Below, piece by piece: positions 28,903 through 37,128 of a stretch of DNA of 45,999 bases; positions within the stretch are counted from its first letter, which is position 1, and each line of letters starts with the position of its first letter. The translations under genes were made by a program, and so were the position numbers. Source of the stretch: Shimwellia pseudoproteus. GTDB taxonomy: Bacteria; Pseudomonadota; Gammaproteobacteria; Enterobacterales; Enterobacteriaceae. The notes under the pieces are model-generated. The model was not told the DNA's origin, made no database searches, and saw only the letters and a program-made list of their open reading frames with translations. The DNA is taken from assembly GCF_016415625.1 (NCBI RefSeq), contig NZ_WBXP01000031.1, forward strand, positions 1 through 45,999. The letters are read 5' to 3'.

Positions 28903-29023
28903 GCGCGGTGAGGAAGGGATGGATTCGCTGCGCTCACCCTGCGGGCGATGCCGGGGGCATAGTCCAGCCGCGGGGCGGCTGTCGAACCCGGTCAAGGGTT
29001 CTCACCTTTCCTCGCGGAGAATA
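28903..29023 (-). ncRNA. serX downstream repeat copy 2 (tRNA-3'-end-containing structured RNA candidate)
   Basis: This 121-bp unit differs from the unit at 29077-29197 at only two positions by eye. It carries the 16 bases gcggtgaggaagggat (28905-28920) that form the 3' end of the tRNA-Ser gene. Read on the minus strand, its two ends pair (cgcgaggaaggg with cccttcctc..cgcg) and enclose hairpins aaccc/gggtt, cagccgc/gcggctg and gatgcc/ggcatc, giving a multi-branched fold. Terminator-like sequence lies on its tRNA-proximal side. The nearest precedent I know is the tyrT-linked rtT repeat of E. coli. Confidence 0.6.
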
Positions 29024-29029
29024 GGCAAA

Positions 29030-29061
29030 AAAAAGCTTATCCGACAGGATAATCTCTTCTT
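29030..29061 (-). terminator. Terminator-like hairpin in repeat copy 2
   Basis: On the minus strand the stem ttatcc/ggataa with loop tgtc is followed by gc and eight T. Confidence 0.65.
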
Positions 29062-29076
29062 TTCTATACCTTAACC

Positions 29077-29197
29077 GCGCGGTGAGGAAGGGATGGATTC
29101 GCTGCGCTCACCCTGCGGGCGATGCCGGGGGCATCGTCCAGCCGCGGGGCGGCTGTCGAACCCGGTCAAGGGTTCTCACCCTTCCTCGCGGAGAATA
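29077..29197 (-). ncRNA. serX downstream repeat copy 1 (tRNA-3'-end-containing structured RNA candidate)
   Basis: First repeat unit after the tRNA in the direction of transcription. It has the same features as the unit at 28903-29023, exactly 174 bp away; here the tRNA-like 16-mer is at 29079-29094, 166 bp from its counterpart in the tRNA. The DNA between units is less conserved, yet each copy has its own hairpin plus T-run, so the duplicated block seems to be 'structured RNA plus terminator'. Whether a stable RNA is made is not known. Confidence 0.6.
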
Positions 29198-29201
29198 TGC
29201 G

Positions 29202-29233
29202 AAAAAAAAGCCCGTCCGTCAGGACGAGCTCTT
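29202..29233 (-). terminator. Terminator after tRNA-Ser
   Basis: On the minus strand the stem gctcgtcc/ggacgggc (one G-T pair), loop tgac, is followed by eight T. It lies about 10 bp after the tRNA gene and before the first repeat. Confidence 0.75.
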
Positions 29234-29242
29234 CTTTAAATA

Positions 29243-29330
29243 TGGCGGTGAGGAAGGGATTCGAACCCTTGATACGTTGCCGTATACACACTTTCCAGGC
29301 GTGCTCCTTCAGCCTCTCGGACACCTCACC
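29243..29330 (-). tRNA. serX: tRNA-Ser (GGA)
   Basis: The 88-nt type II tRNA has encoded CCA, a long variable arm (gtatacggcaacgtat-type stem), the T-loop ggttcgaatccc, acceptor stem ggtgagg/cctcacc and anticodon GGA (complement at 29294-29296) in the loop tggaaag. It reads serine codons UCC and UCU. Its place next to ghrA equals serX in E. coli. Two downstream repeats copy its 3' end. Confidence 0.96.
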
Positions 29331-29542
29331 ATATTGTCATCCCCGCAGCGCCGCTGCTGGAACGGGCGCTAATTTAGGGAAAACCACCCCCGGCGTCAAC
29401 GCCTTTTTTCAGCTTAATGCACCGATTAGCCAAACTTCAAACAGATTGCCGGTTTTAACATCTATAATTGTCACTTTTTGGCCGTGGCCGGGATGTGGCA
29501 CAATAGTCGCGAGACAAAAATACGTAAAAATCAGGAGCCTGT

Positions 29543-30484
29543 ATGGATATTATTTTTTATCACCCAACATTTGATTCATCCTGGTGGGTGGAAAACCTGC
29601 AACACGCTATTCCCGGTGCCCGGGTTCGGGTCTGGCAACCCGGCGATGACCAGCACGCCGATTATGCCCTTGTGTGGCATCCCCCCCTCGAGATGCTGCG
29701 CGGCCGCAGCACCTTAAAAGCGGTATTTGCCCTTGGCGCCGGGGTCGACAGTATCCTCAGCCAGATGAAAGCCCACCCAGACATGTTGCCCGCCGGTGTC
29801 CCGCTATACCGCCTGGAAGATACCGGGATGGGGCTCCAGATGCAGGAGTATGCCGTGAGCCAGGTATTACACTGGTTCCGCCGTTTTGACGATTACCAGC
29901 GCCAGCAGGCCGCAGGACAGTGGCAGCCGCTGGCAGAGTATGATCGCGCCGGGTTTACCATCGGGATCCTCGGGGCCGGGGTTCTGGGGGCAAAAGTTGC
30001 CGAAAGCATGGTGCAGTGGGGCTTCCCGGTGCGCTGCTGGAGCCGCAGCCACAAAGACTATCCCGGTGTCACCAGTTTTGCCGGCCAGCAACAATTACCG
30101 GCTTTTCTTGATGGCACCCGGGTACTGATTAACCTGCTGCCTAACACCCCGCAAACTGTCGGGATCATTAACGCCGCGCTGCTGCGCCAGTTATCCCCCG
30201 GCGCGTTCGTGCTGAATCTGGCGCGCGGGGTCCACATGGTGGAGGATGATCTGCTGTCCGCCCTCGATGCCGGACATATCAAGGGCGCAATGCTTGATGT
30301 CTTCAGCAAGGAGCCGCTGCCGGTATCCAGCGCGCTGTGGCAGCATCCGCGCGTGGTCATGACACCGCATATTGCCGCAGTCACCCGGCCATTAGAGGCG
30401 ATTGCGTTTATTGGCAAAACTATCGCCAGCATTGAGTCAGGGCGCTACCCGCAGGGTGAAGTGGATCTGGTCCGTGGATATTGA
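29543..30484 (+). CDS. ghrA: Glyoxylate/hydroxypyruvate reductase A
   Basis: The 313-residue D-isomer-specific 2-hydroxyacid dehydrogenase matches E. coli GhrA (YcdW). It has the dinucleotide-binding motif [15 protein letters not shown] near 140-154, [15 protein letters not shown], the catalytic Arg in [14 protein letters not shown], and Glu and His in DVFSKEPLP and [10 protein letters not shown]. It reduces glyoxylate and hydroxypyruvate with NADPH in the cytoplasm. A clear aggag precedes the ATG. It probably begins the ghrA-ycdXYZ transcript. Confidence 0.96.
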   Translation: MDIIFYHPTFDSSWWVENLQHAIPGARVRVWQPGDDQHADYALVWHPPLEMLRGRSTLKAVFALGAGVDSILSQMKAHPDMLPAGVPLYRLEDTGMGLQMQEYAVSQVLHWFRRFDDYQRQQAAGQWQPLAEYDRAGFTIGILGAGVLGAKVAESMVQWGFPVRCWSRSHKDYPGVTSFAGQQQLPAFLDGTRVLINLLPNTPQTVGIINAALLRQLSPGAFVLNLARGVHMVEDDLLSALDAGHIKGAMLDVFSKEPLPVSSALWQHPRVVMTPHIAAVTRPLEAIAFIGKTIASIESGRYPQGEVDLVRGY

Positions 30485-30554
30485 TTGGGCCACAGGCTAA
30501 AAAAGGCGAGTAATAACTGTTATTCTGGCGGCGTGACAATAAGGAGAACGCCAC

Positions 30555-31292
30555 ATGTACCCTGTAGATTTGCATATGCATACCGTCGCCAGCACTCACG
30601 CCTACAGCACACTCCATGACTATATTGCCATTGCCCGTCAAAAGGGCATTGCGCTGTTCGCGATTACCGATCATGGCCCTGAAATGGCGGATGCCCCGCA
30701 CCCGTGGCATTTCATTAACATGCGTATCTGGCCCCGGATGGTGGATGGTATTGGGATCCTGCGCGGTATCGAAGCCAATATCAGAAACACCGCCGGTGAG
30801 ATAGACTGCGATGAACGGATGCGCGGCAGCCTTGATCTGATTATTGCCGGTTTTCATGAGCCGGTATTCCCCCCGAGCGATGCAGCAACCCATACCGCGG
30901 CGATGATAGCCACCCTTGCCAGTGGGCAGGTACATATTATTAGCCACCCGGGCAACCCGAAGTACCCCATTGATATCCGGGCGGTTGCCCAGGCCGCGGC
31001 AAAACACCATGTGGCGCTGGAAATTAACAACTCGTCGTTCACCCACTCCCGCAAGGGCAGCGAGCAGAACTGCCGCGCAGTGGCGGAGGCGGTGCGCGAT
31101 GCCGGTGGCTGGATAGCACTGGGATCGGATTCCCATACGGCATTTACTCTGGGGGATTTTGGCGAATGCCGTAAAATCCTCGACGCGGTGGGCTTCCCCG
31201 AAGAACGTATTCTGAACGTGACGCCCCGGCGCTTACTGGACTTCCTCGAATTCAGAGGAATGGCCCCAATTACTGAATTTGCTTCACTTTGA
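30555..31292 (+). CDS. ycdX: PHP-domain zinc phosphatase YcdX
   Basis: The 245-residue PHP-domain protein has the metal-binding HxH at H7 and H9 (DLHMHTVAS), then [30 protein letters not shown], and [14 protein letters not shown] near the end. These supply the trinuclear zinc ligands of YcdX. E. coli YcdX has 245 residues and acts on small phosphates; it is linked to swarming. aaggag precedes the start; ycdY follows after 21 bp. Confidence 0.95.
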   Translation: MYPVDLHMHTVASTHAYSTLHDYIAIARQKGIALFAITDHGPEMADAPHPWHFINMRIWPRMVDGIGILRGIEANIRNTAGEIDCDERMRGSLDLIIAGFHEPVFPPSDAATHTAAMIATLASGQVHIISHPGNPKYPIDIRAVAQAAAKHHVALEINNSSFTHSRKGSEQNCRAVAEAVRDAGGWIALGSDSHTAFTLGDFGECRKILDAVGFPEERILNVTPRRLLDFLEFRGMAPITEFASL

Positions 31293-31313
31293 CGTGTTAA
31301 CTGGAAATCTCCC

Positions 31314-31868
31314 ATGAATGAATTTTCTTTGCTGTGCCGGGTATTGGGTTCTTTGTTCTATCGCCAGCCTCAGGATCCGGTGCTGGCCCCGGTGTATGAC
31401 TTGATCCGCGGGAATAAGCTGGCGGCAAACTGGCCGCTGGAACAGGACGAATTACTGGCGCGGCTGGCGCAAAACGCCGATGCAGAGGCACTCTCCGCCG
31501 ACTATAACGCCCTGTTTACTGGCGAGGACGCCAGCGTGTCGCCTTATCGCTCTGCCTGGGTGGCGGCGGATGATGCGCTGGATGTGCGCCAGTATCTTAC
31601 TGCCCGCGGTATGCCGCTGCCGGAAGGGGCCGTTGATCACTTCGGCATGCTGTTGCTGGCGGCCTCCTGGCTGGAAGATCAGCGCCTGGAGGACGAAACG
31701 GAAGCGCTGACGGTGTTCTTCGCCGATTATCTGCTGCCCTGGTGTGGGACCTTCCTCGGCAAAGTTGAAGCCCACGCTACTACCGCGTTCTGGCGTACCA
31801 TGGCGATGTTAACCCGGGATGCCATCCAGGCCATGTGGGATGACCTGCAGGAAGAAGACGAAGAGTGA
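31314..31868 (+). CDS. ycdY: TorD/DmsD-family chaperone YcdY
   Basis: The 184-residue, mostly helical protein matches E. coli YcdY, a redox-enzyme maturation protein of the TorD family. Recognisable parts are RVLGSLFYRQPQDP near the start, SADYNALFTGEDASVSPYRS at about 63-82 (the family's central motif), and DHFGMLLLAASWLEDQ. In E. coli YcdY binds YcdX and raises its phosphatase activity. Same transcript as ycdX. Confidence 0.94.
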   Translation: MNEFSLLCRVLGSLFYRQPQDPVLAPVYDLIRGNKLAANWPLEQDELLARLAQNADAEALSADYNALFTGEDASVSPYRSAWVAADDALDVRQYLTARGMPLPEGAVDHFGMLLLAASWLEDQRLEDETEALTVFFADYLLPWCGTFLGKVEAHATTAFWRTMAMLTRDAIQAMWDDLQEEDEE

Positions 31869-31952
31869 TTTAGATCACTAAATATCTGCAATCTTGCATT
31901 TCTGTTTCTTTAAGTTGCGGTTTAACTCCCAATTTAATGCGGGGGCTTTGTT

Positions 31953-32441
31953 ATGATAAGCCCCATGAACATGAATAAACTTCTCGCACTGGCACTGACC
32001 ACCGGGGTGCTCTCTGCATTATGGGGCTGGGTGGCGGTTGCCCTCGGCCTGCTGAACTGGGCCGGTTTTCTGGGGTGTACTGCCTATTTCGCCTGCCCGC
32101 AGGAGCGGCTAAAAGGGTTGGCCATTTCGGCCTGCACGCTGATGAGCGGGGTGCTCTGGGCCAGAGTGATTATCGCGGGCAGTGCAGTCGCGCCGCACAG
32201 TGATATCCTTGGCTATGGGGTGACCGGCGTGGTGGCTTTCCTGATGTGTCTGCAATCGCGGCAGTTGCTGCTCTCCTTTGTGCCGGGGACCTTTATCGGC
32301 GCCTGCGCCATCTTTGCGGCAGGCGGCGAATGGCGTGCGGTGGTGCCAGCGCTGCTACTGGGGCTCCTGTTCGGCTTCGCGATGAAAAACAGCGGGCTGT
32401 GGCTGGCTGCCCGGGGCAGTAAAACCGTGGTGAGTGAATAA
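31953..32441 (+). CDS. ycdZ: DUF1097 inner membrane protein YcdZ
   Basis: The 162-residue protein has about five membrane helices and follows E. coli YcdZ through its length (LGLLNWAGFLGCTAYFACPQ, LLLSFVPGTFIGACAIFA, FAMKNSGLWLAARG). Function unknown. The start at ATG 31953 has ggggg at good distance; ATG 31971 aligns better with the E. coli N terminus and cannot be ruled out. In E. coli the curli operons lie next; here csgD alone follows, convergent. Confidence 0.88.
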   Translation: MISPMNMNKLLALALTTGVLSALWGWVAVALGLLNWAGFLGCTAYFACPQERLKGLAISACTLMSGVLWARVIIAGSAVAPHSDILGYGVTGVVAFLMCLQSRQLLLSFVPGTFIGACAIFAAGGEWRAVVPALLLGLLFGFAMKNSGLWLAARGSKTVVSE

Positions 32442-32498
32442 TTATGCTTGCCCGGTGCGGCCTGGCCGGGCGGTGACTGGCTTCCCCTCCCGCTTTTT

Positions 32499-33149
32499 CT
32501 AGCGCATATTTTTATCCGCCCAGAATACGGCCTGGGTGCGGTTTTTTACCGCCAGCTTTTTGAATAAATTATACAGATGTGTTTTTACCGTATTTTCACT
32601 AATAAACAGTAATTGGGCTATCTCCAGATTGGAGGCCCCCTGGCGCAGTTTATTCAAAATTTCTTTTTCGCGGTATGTCAGCGCGACGGTACTATTCCAT
32701 TTCGGCTGGGATAAATTAAGTTGCTGGATGATATAATTGCTCATCGCCTTCGGGAAGCATTGTTCACCGCGCTGGACATTATGGATCCCGTCAATTAATT
32801 GCTGTTCATTAATGGCGGTATCAAAAGCCGCGCTCAGGTTTGGCCAGCGGCTTATATCCCGGTATTGTGATGTCTGCGTGGTATTAAATATTATGGTTCT
32901 AAATTTTTTATCACTCCGGGAAAGAATACGGCACCAGTGCTGGGCCGCATCATCATCGACAGCGGCGATATCAAAAAGCAGAATATCATTATCAGCAAAG
33001 GGGGTGGTATCAATAATGTGGCTTTCAATTAGCTGGCTATTATTATAAAACTGTTTCTTCAGCGCGGTTAACAACAGCCCGGATTGCAGGGACGGCTTAG
33101 TGATCAGAAACAGAACGCCTTTATCATGATGATTATTATCAATTGTCAT
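32499..33149 (-). CDS. csgD: Biofilm master regulator CsgD, without curli genes
   Basis: The 216-residue protein has exactly the length of E. coli CsgD and the same layout. An N-terminal receiver-like domain (LFLITKPSLQSGLL...) lacks a full phosphoacceptor pocket. The LuxR-type helix-turn-helix at about 150-210 (ALTYREKEILNKLRQGASN, FISENTVKTHLYNLFKKLAVKNRTQAV) is highly conserved. The N-terminal half is much more diverged. ATG 33149 is chosen; a longer frame to 33242 gives an unlikely N terminus. In E. coli csgDEFG and csgBAC surround it. Here ycdZ and ymdB do, so no curli subunit, nucleator or exporter gene is nearby. CsgD also controls cellulose and, in Salmonella, bapA, which may explain why it is kept. 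Confidence 0.93.
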   Translation of the reverse strand: MTIDNNHHDKGVLFLITKPSLQSGLLLTALKKQFYNNSQLIESHIIDTTPFADNDILLFDIAAVDDDAAQHWCRILSRSDKKFRTIIFNTTQTSQYRDISRWPNLSAAFDTAINEQQLIDGIHNVQRGEQCFPKAMSNYIIQQLNLSQPKWNSTVALTYREKEILNKLRQGASNLEIAQLLFISENTVKTHLYNLFKKLAVKNRTQAVFWADKNMR

Positions 33150-33537
33150 AAGGCTCTCCAGAACTGTGTGTAATTTGGAATGAGCAATTAAATAAAAAAA
33201 GCGTAGAGGAATAGCGGCGATTGTACAAACTTTCACCAGCATAAAGCGTAGCCAGAGAAATAGACGCTGGCAAAAGGAGTATATGTAACCTATTGTAACA
33301 ATTGTTTTGCTGGCTAATAATTAAATCCCTCAAAATAGGATTCGTCACCTGTACAGCCTGTCGAAAAGCCCGCATAAAGAGAGCAATGGCCGTCTGGGAT
33401 CAGACGGTGTATGGCGTATTAATAGTCTCAGTCCCGGTGCTCTGTCCGGCAATCAAGGTGCTTATCAGGTATTATTGCCTGCCGGCCGGGAGCTATCTGG
33501 CCGGTATGGTTGATAAGCGGTAATTCTGGAGTTAAAA
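33150..33537. other. Intergenic region between csgD and ymdB
   Basis: The 388 bp hold the csgD control region, which is very long and heavily regulated in E. coli. They are AT-rich near csgD and GC-rich near ymdB. No remnant of csgB or csgA was recognised. A hairpin (gccggcc/ggccggt) lies near 33480-33508. Confidence 0.5.
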
Positions 33538-34101
33538 ATGGCGAATAATGAGGCGAATATGCTGCAACGCATGTGCGCGTGTCTCGGCGATATTACTCAG
33601 ATCCCGGTGGACGTTATCGTGAATGCGGCAAATCCGTCCCTGATGGGGGGCGGCGGTGTTGATGGGGCTATCCATCAGGCCGCGGGGCCGACATTGCTGG
33701 CCGAGTGTAAGCTGGTGCGTCAGCAACAGGGGGAGTGCCCGCCAGGCCATGCGGTGATAACCGGGGCAGGGAATTTACCGGCAAAGGCGGTTATCCATAC
33801 TGTGGGGCCAGTCTGGCACGGCGGGGAGCAGCACGAAGCGGACCTGCTGGCGGAGGCCTATCACCACAGCCTGGAGCTGGCCACGGCCAACGATTATCAC
33901 AGCATCTCGTTCCCGGCAATCAGCACCGGTGTTTATGGTTACCCCAGCGCGGAAGCCGCCAGAATAGCGGTCGCCACGGTTAACCGTTATGTCACCCGGC
34001 GCGGGCACCCTGAGCGGGTGCTATTTGTCTGTTTCGATGCGTCAACCTTGGCACTGTACCAGCAGTGTCTGGCAGATCTGGCGGCCCATAAAAGCTTATA
34101 A
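33538..34101 (+). CDS. ymdB: Macrodomain O-acetyl-ADP-ribose deacetylase YmdB
   Basis: The 187-residue macrodomain protein contains the ligand loops [19 protein letters not shown] (about 16-34), [14 protein letters not shown] (about 36-49) and [14 protein letters not shown]. coli YmdB hydrolyses O-acetyl-ADP-ribose and modulates RNase III. The protein is about 10 residues longer at the N terminus than in E. coli; ATG 33538 is supported by ggag, with ATG 33559 as an alternative. clsC, which follows in E. coli, is absent. Confidence 0.94.
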   Translation: MANNEANMLQRMCACLGDITQIPVDVIVNAANPSLMGGGGVDGAIHQAAGPTLLAECKLVRQQQGECPPGHAVITGAGNLPAKAVIHTVGPVWHGGEQHEADLLAEAYHHSLELATANDYHSISFPAISTGVYGYPSAEAARIAVATVNRYVTRRGHPERVLFVCFDASTLALYQQCLADLAAHKSL

Positions 34102-34172
34102 TGGCGTTTCGCGCGATAACGCGTGAGATACACCATGCCACCGGCAGCGCCCTCTGCCGGTAACAACGGCGA

Positions 34173-35321
34173 TCACACGGATACCGCTTTATTTTGTGGT
34201 TTACCGGAGAACAGAAAACGCAGTAAGGGAATGCGCAGATGGATTTCATACAGGATCAGCGCAATACCGACCACAAATACCAGCCCCGCCGCGAAGCCCA
34301 GCAAGTTGGAGTGGATATAAGGGGTTATCCATGCGCCATACACCAGCGTTAACGGGTGGTGTACCAGATAAATAAACAGCGATGCATTGACCAGATAAGT
34401 AACCCGACGGGAATGGCTGTTCAGAAAACGATGCCCGAAGGCAAAAACCACATTCACCATCCACAGCCCCATCACCATGGTAATCACGCTTTCCGCCTCA
34501 TACAGCCATTTATCACCACTGCCATAGCGCTGATTAACAATGTAGACAACCAACAGCAGCGTTGAGCCAATCAGACATCCGCGTGACGGCGTCGTAAATA
34601 GCGCTTTGAGCTTATCATACTTAAACATCAGCGCGCCGAGGAGAAAGAAGGGCAAATAAAACAGGGTTTGCATGACGGCAAAATTAAAAAGGCCGTCACT
34701 GAGTATTGATGGGGTGAAGACAAACAAGGCGTGGCGTAGGGCGGCATAGCACAAACCGAACACCAGAAATAGCACTGAAAGTTTTCCCATCGTTAGCGGT
34801 TGGCTATATGCTGACAACTGCGCTAACCGGTTATTTTTCTTCAGTCCCTGGAAAATAGCCATCCCGAGGGTGGTCAGGATAACCAGCACCAGGAGAAGCC
34901 AAAGATGCGATATCAGATCCCAGACTAATGTATTGTATTGCTGGTAACCGCTCAGATTATGCCAGTTATTCCACTGGCCCTTTACATGTTGCAACATAAT
35001 AAATTGCGGCAGGGTCAATAAAGGAATTGCGGTTAGCATCGGAATACCGACCCGCTCTACCCGGACTTTCCACCACTTTTGACGCGGGTAGCGCAAAAAT
35101 AGCATGTATGAAAAATAACCGGAAATAGCGAAGAAAACTTGCATCCTAAAGGCATGAATAAAATCGTTGAATAGCGTTAAATACCAGGAGGCATCGGTAC
35201 TATTTACATGCCAGCGATGCGATGAATAGATTAAGGATATGTGGAACGGGATACCCAGCAGCATGAGCCAGGCGCGAATAGAATCAAGGAAAAATTCACG
35301 TTGTGGGGTGGTCTTACTCAT
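34173..35321 (-). CDS. opgC: Glucan succinyltransferase OpgC
   Basis: The 382-residue integral membrane acyltransferase has about ten helices and is nearly collinear with E. coli OpgC (385): [25 protein letters not shown] at the start, [31 protein letters not shown] [26 protein letters not shown]. It adds succinyl groups to osmoregulated periplasmic glucans. ATG 35321 is chosen because ccggag sits just upstream and the product then starts [11 protein letters not shown] like relatives. Divergent from opgGH. Confidence 0.96.
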   Translation of the reverse strand: MSKTTPQREFFLDSIRAWLMLLGIPFHISLIYSSHRWHVNSTDASWYLTLFNDFIHAFRMQVFFAISGYFSYMLFLRYPRQKWWKVRVERVGIPMLTAIPLLTLPQFIMLQHVKGQWNNWHNLSGYQQYNTLVWDLISHLWLLLVLVILTTLGMAIFQGLKKNNRLAQLSAYSQPLTMGKLSVLFLVFGLCYAALRHALFVFTPSILSDGLFNFAVMQTLFYLPFFLLGALMFKYDKLKALFTTPSRGCLIGSTLLLVVYIVNQRYGSGDKWLYEAESVITMVMGLWMVNVVFAFGHRFLNSHSRRVTYLVNASLFIYLVHHPLTLVYGAWITPYIHSNLLGFAAGLVFVVGIALILYEIHLRIPLLRFLFSGKPQNKAVSV

Positions 35322-35571
35322 ATCACTCCGGAGAATCTCAGACAATTCGCCTTATGCTTACTCTCAGTGGCGTTAGAATCAGTCAACACTACACGAAAGT
35401 TGGTGAGCTGTCTTTGAGTAGCGTTCTGAAAGGTCGTCACACTCTCTTTTATTTGCTTAAAGCATGAGCCAGTGAGCGCCGCGAGGGCGGTATCTGGTTG
35501 TGGGATTGCAGCACTGCCATTAAAATGGATCGGATTGATTTAAGCACACAAAGGGGGATGTGCTGGTTAAT

Positions 35572-37128
35572 ATGAAACACAAACAACCAAAAATGATGAA
35601 AATGGGTTGGCTGAGTGCAGCTGTCGTGCTGTCTCTTTATACTACTTCAGTGTGGGCCTTCTCTATTGATGATGTCGCAAAACAAGCGAAATCACTGGCA
35701 GGCAAAGCCTATGAAGCGCCTAAGAGCAACTTGCCGTCCCTTTTCCGCGATATGAAATATGCGGATTATCAACAGATCCAGTTCAACCATGATAAAGCCT
35801 ACTGGAACAACGTTAAGACCCCGTTCAAGCTCGAATTCTACCACCAGGGGATGTACTTCGATACGCCTGTGGTTATCAATGAAGTGACCGCCAATACCGT
35901 GCGGAGAATCAAATACAGCCCGGATTACTTTACCTTCGGTGACGTTAAACACGATAAAGACAGCGTCAAAGACCTGGGTTTTGCCGGGTTTAAAGTGCTG
36001 TACCCGGTAAACAGCAAAGATAAACAAGATGAAGTGGCCAGCTTCCTTGGCGCCAGCTATTTCCGCATGATCGGCGGCGGGCAAACCTATGGTCTGTCTG
36101 CCCGTGGCCTGGCCATTGATACGGCATTGCCTTCTGGCGAAGAATTTCCGCGTTTTCGCGAATTCTGGATTGAGCGCCCGAAAGCCAATGAAAAACGCCT
36201 GACCATTTTCGCCTTGCTGGACTCCCCCCGCGCGACGGGTGCGTATCGCTTTGTGGTAATGCCGGGCCGCGATACTGTGGTGAATGTCCAGTCGAAAGTT
36301 TACCTGCGTGACAAAGTGGGCAAACTGGGCGTTGCGCCGCTGACCAGTATGTTCTTGTTCGGGCCTAACCAGCCGTCGCCAACCACCAACTTCCGTCCGG
36401 AACTGCATGACTCTAATGGTCTGTCGATCCAGGCCGGCAATGGGGAGTGGATCTGGCGTCCGCTGAACAACCCGAAACGTCTGGCTGTCAGCAGCTATGC
36501 GACCGAAAACCCGAAAGGCTTTGGCTTGTTGCAGCGCGGCCGCCAATTCTCCCGCTTCGAAGATCTTGACGATCGCTATGACAAACGTCCAAGTGCCTGG
36601 GTAACGCCGGTAGGTGATTGGGGTAAAGGCCGGGTTGAACTGGTCGAAATCCCGACTAACGACGAAACCAACGATAATATCGTGGCTTACTGGACCCCGG
36701 ATCAATTACCGGCCGCCGGTAAGGAAATGAACTTTAAATACAACATCACCTTTAGTCGCGATGAAGACAAACTGCATGCGGCAGATAATGCCTGGGTTGT
36801 GCAGACCCGTCGCTCTACGGGGGATGTTAAACAGTCAAATCTGATTCGTCAGCCTGATGGCACCATCGCGTTTGTGGTGGATTTCGCCGGGCAGGCGCTG
36901 AAGAAACTGCCGGAAAACGCGCCGATCACCGCCCAGGCCAGCATTGGCGATAATGGCGAAATCGTTGAGAGCAGCGTGCGTTATAACCCGGTTATCAAAG
37001 GCTGGCGTTTAACGCTGCGCGTGAAGCTGAAAGACGATAAGAAAACCACGGATATGCGCGCAGCGCTGGTCAATGGTGATCAGACGTTGAGCGAAACCTG
37101 GAGCTACCAGCTACCTGCCAATGAATAA
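35572..37128 (+). CDS. opgG: Periplasmic glucan biosynthesis protein OpgG
   Basis: The 518-residue protein has a signal peptide (cleavage near VWA/FS, about residue 28) and the two beta-sandwich domains of OpgG, very similar to E. coli ([51 protein letters not shown], ending SYQLPANE). It acts in the periplasm on backbone structure of osmoregulated glucans. Start is ambiguous: ATG 35572 overlaps the stop of a 5-codon frame, while E. coli is annotated from the equivalent of ATG 35593. It overlaps opgH by 8 bp in an operon. Confidence 0.96.
   Translation: MKHKQPKMMKMGWLSAAVVLSLYTTSVWAFSIDDVAKQAKSLAGKAYEAPKSNLPSLFRDMKYADYQQIQFNHDKAYWNNVKTPFKLEFYHQGMYFDTPVVINEVTANTVRRIKYSPDYFTFGDVKHDKDSVKDLGFAGFKVLYPVNSKDKQDEVASFLGASYFRMIGGGQTYGLSARGLAIDTALPSGEEFPRFREFWIERPKANEKRLTIFALLDSPRATGAYRFVVMPGRDTVVNVQSKVYLRDKVGKLGVAPLTSMFLFGPNQPSPTTNFRPELHDSNGLSIQAGNGEWIWRPLNNPKRLAVSSYATENPKGFGLLQRGRQFSRFEDLDDRYDKRPSAWVTPVGDWGKGRVELVEIPTNDETNDNIVAYWTPDQLPAAGKEMNFKYNITFSRDEDKLHAADNAWVVQTRRSTGDVKQSNLIRQPDGTIAFVVDFAGQALKKLPENAPITAQASIGDNGEIVESSVRYNPVIKGWRLTLRVKLKDDKKTTDMRAALVNGDQTLSETWSYQLPANE

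Noticed and set aside
28903..29197. Possible CRISPR array in the repeats next to serX
   Set aside because: There are only two long (121 bp) units with a non-unique gap of about 53 bp and shared terminator features, and no cas genes nearby. They match tRNA 3'-end repeats instead.
29082..29372. Plus-strand frames of 96 and 150 residues across the repeat and tRNA
   Set aside because: They run antisense through the structured repeat and the tRNA-Ser gene; no ribosome binding site or family.
35692..36705. 337-residue frame on the minus strand
   Set aside because: Antisense to the well-identified opgG; low-complexity shadow.
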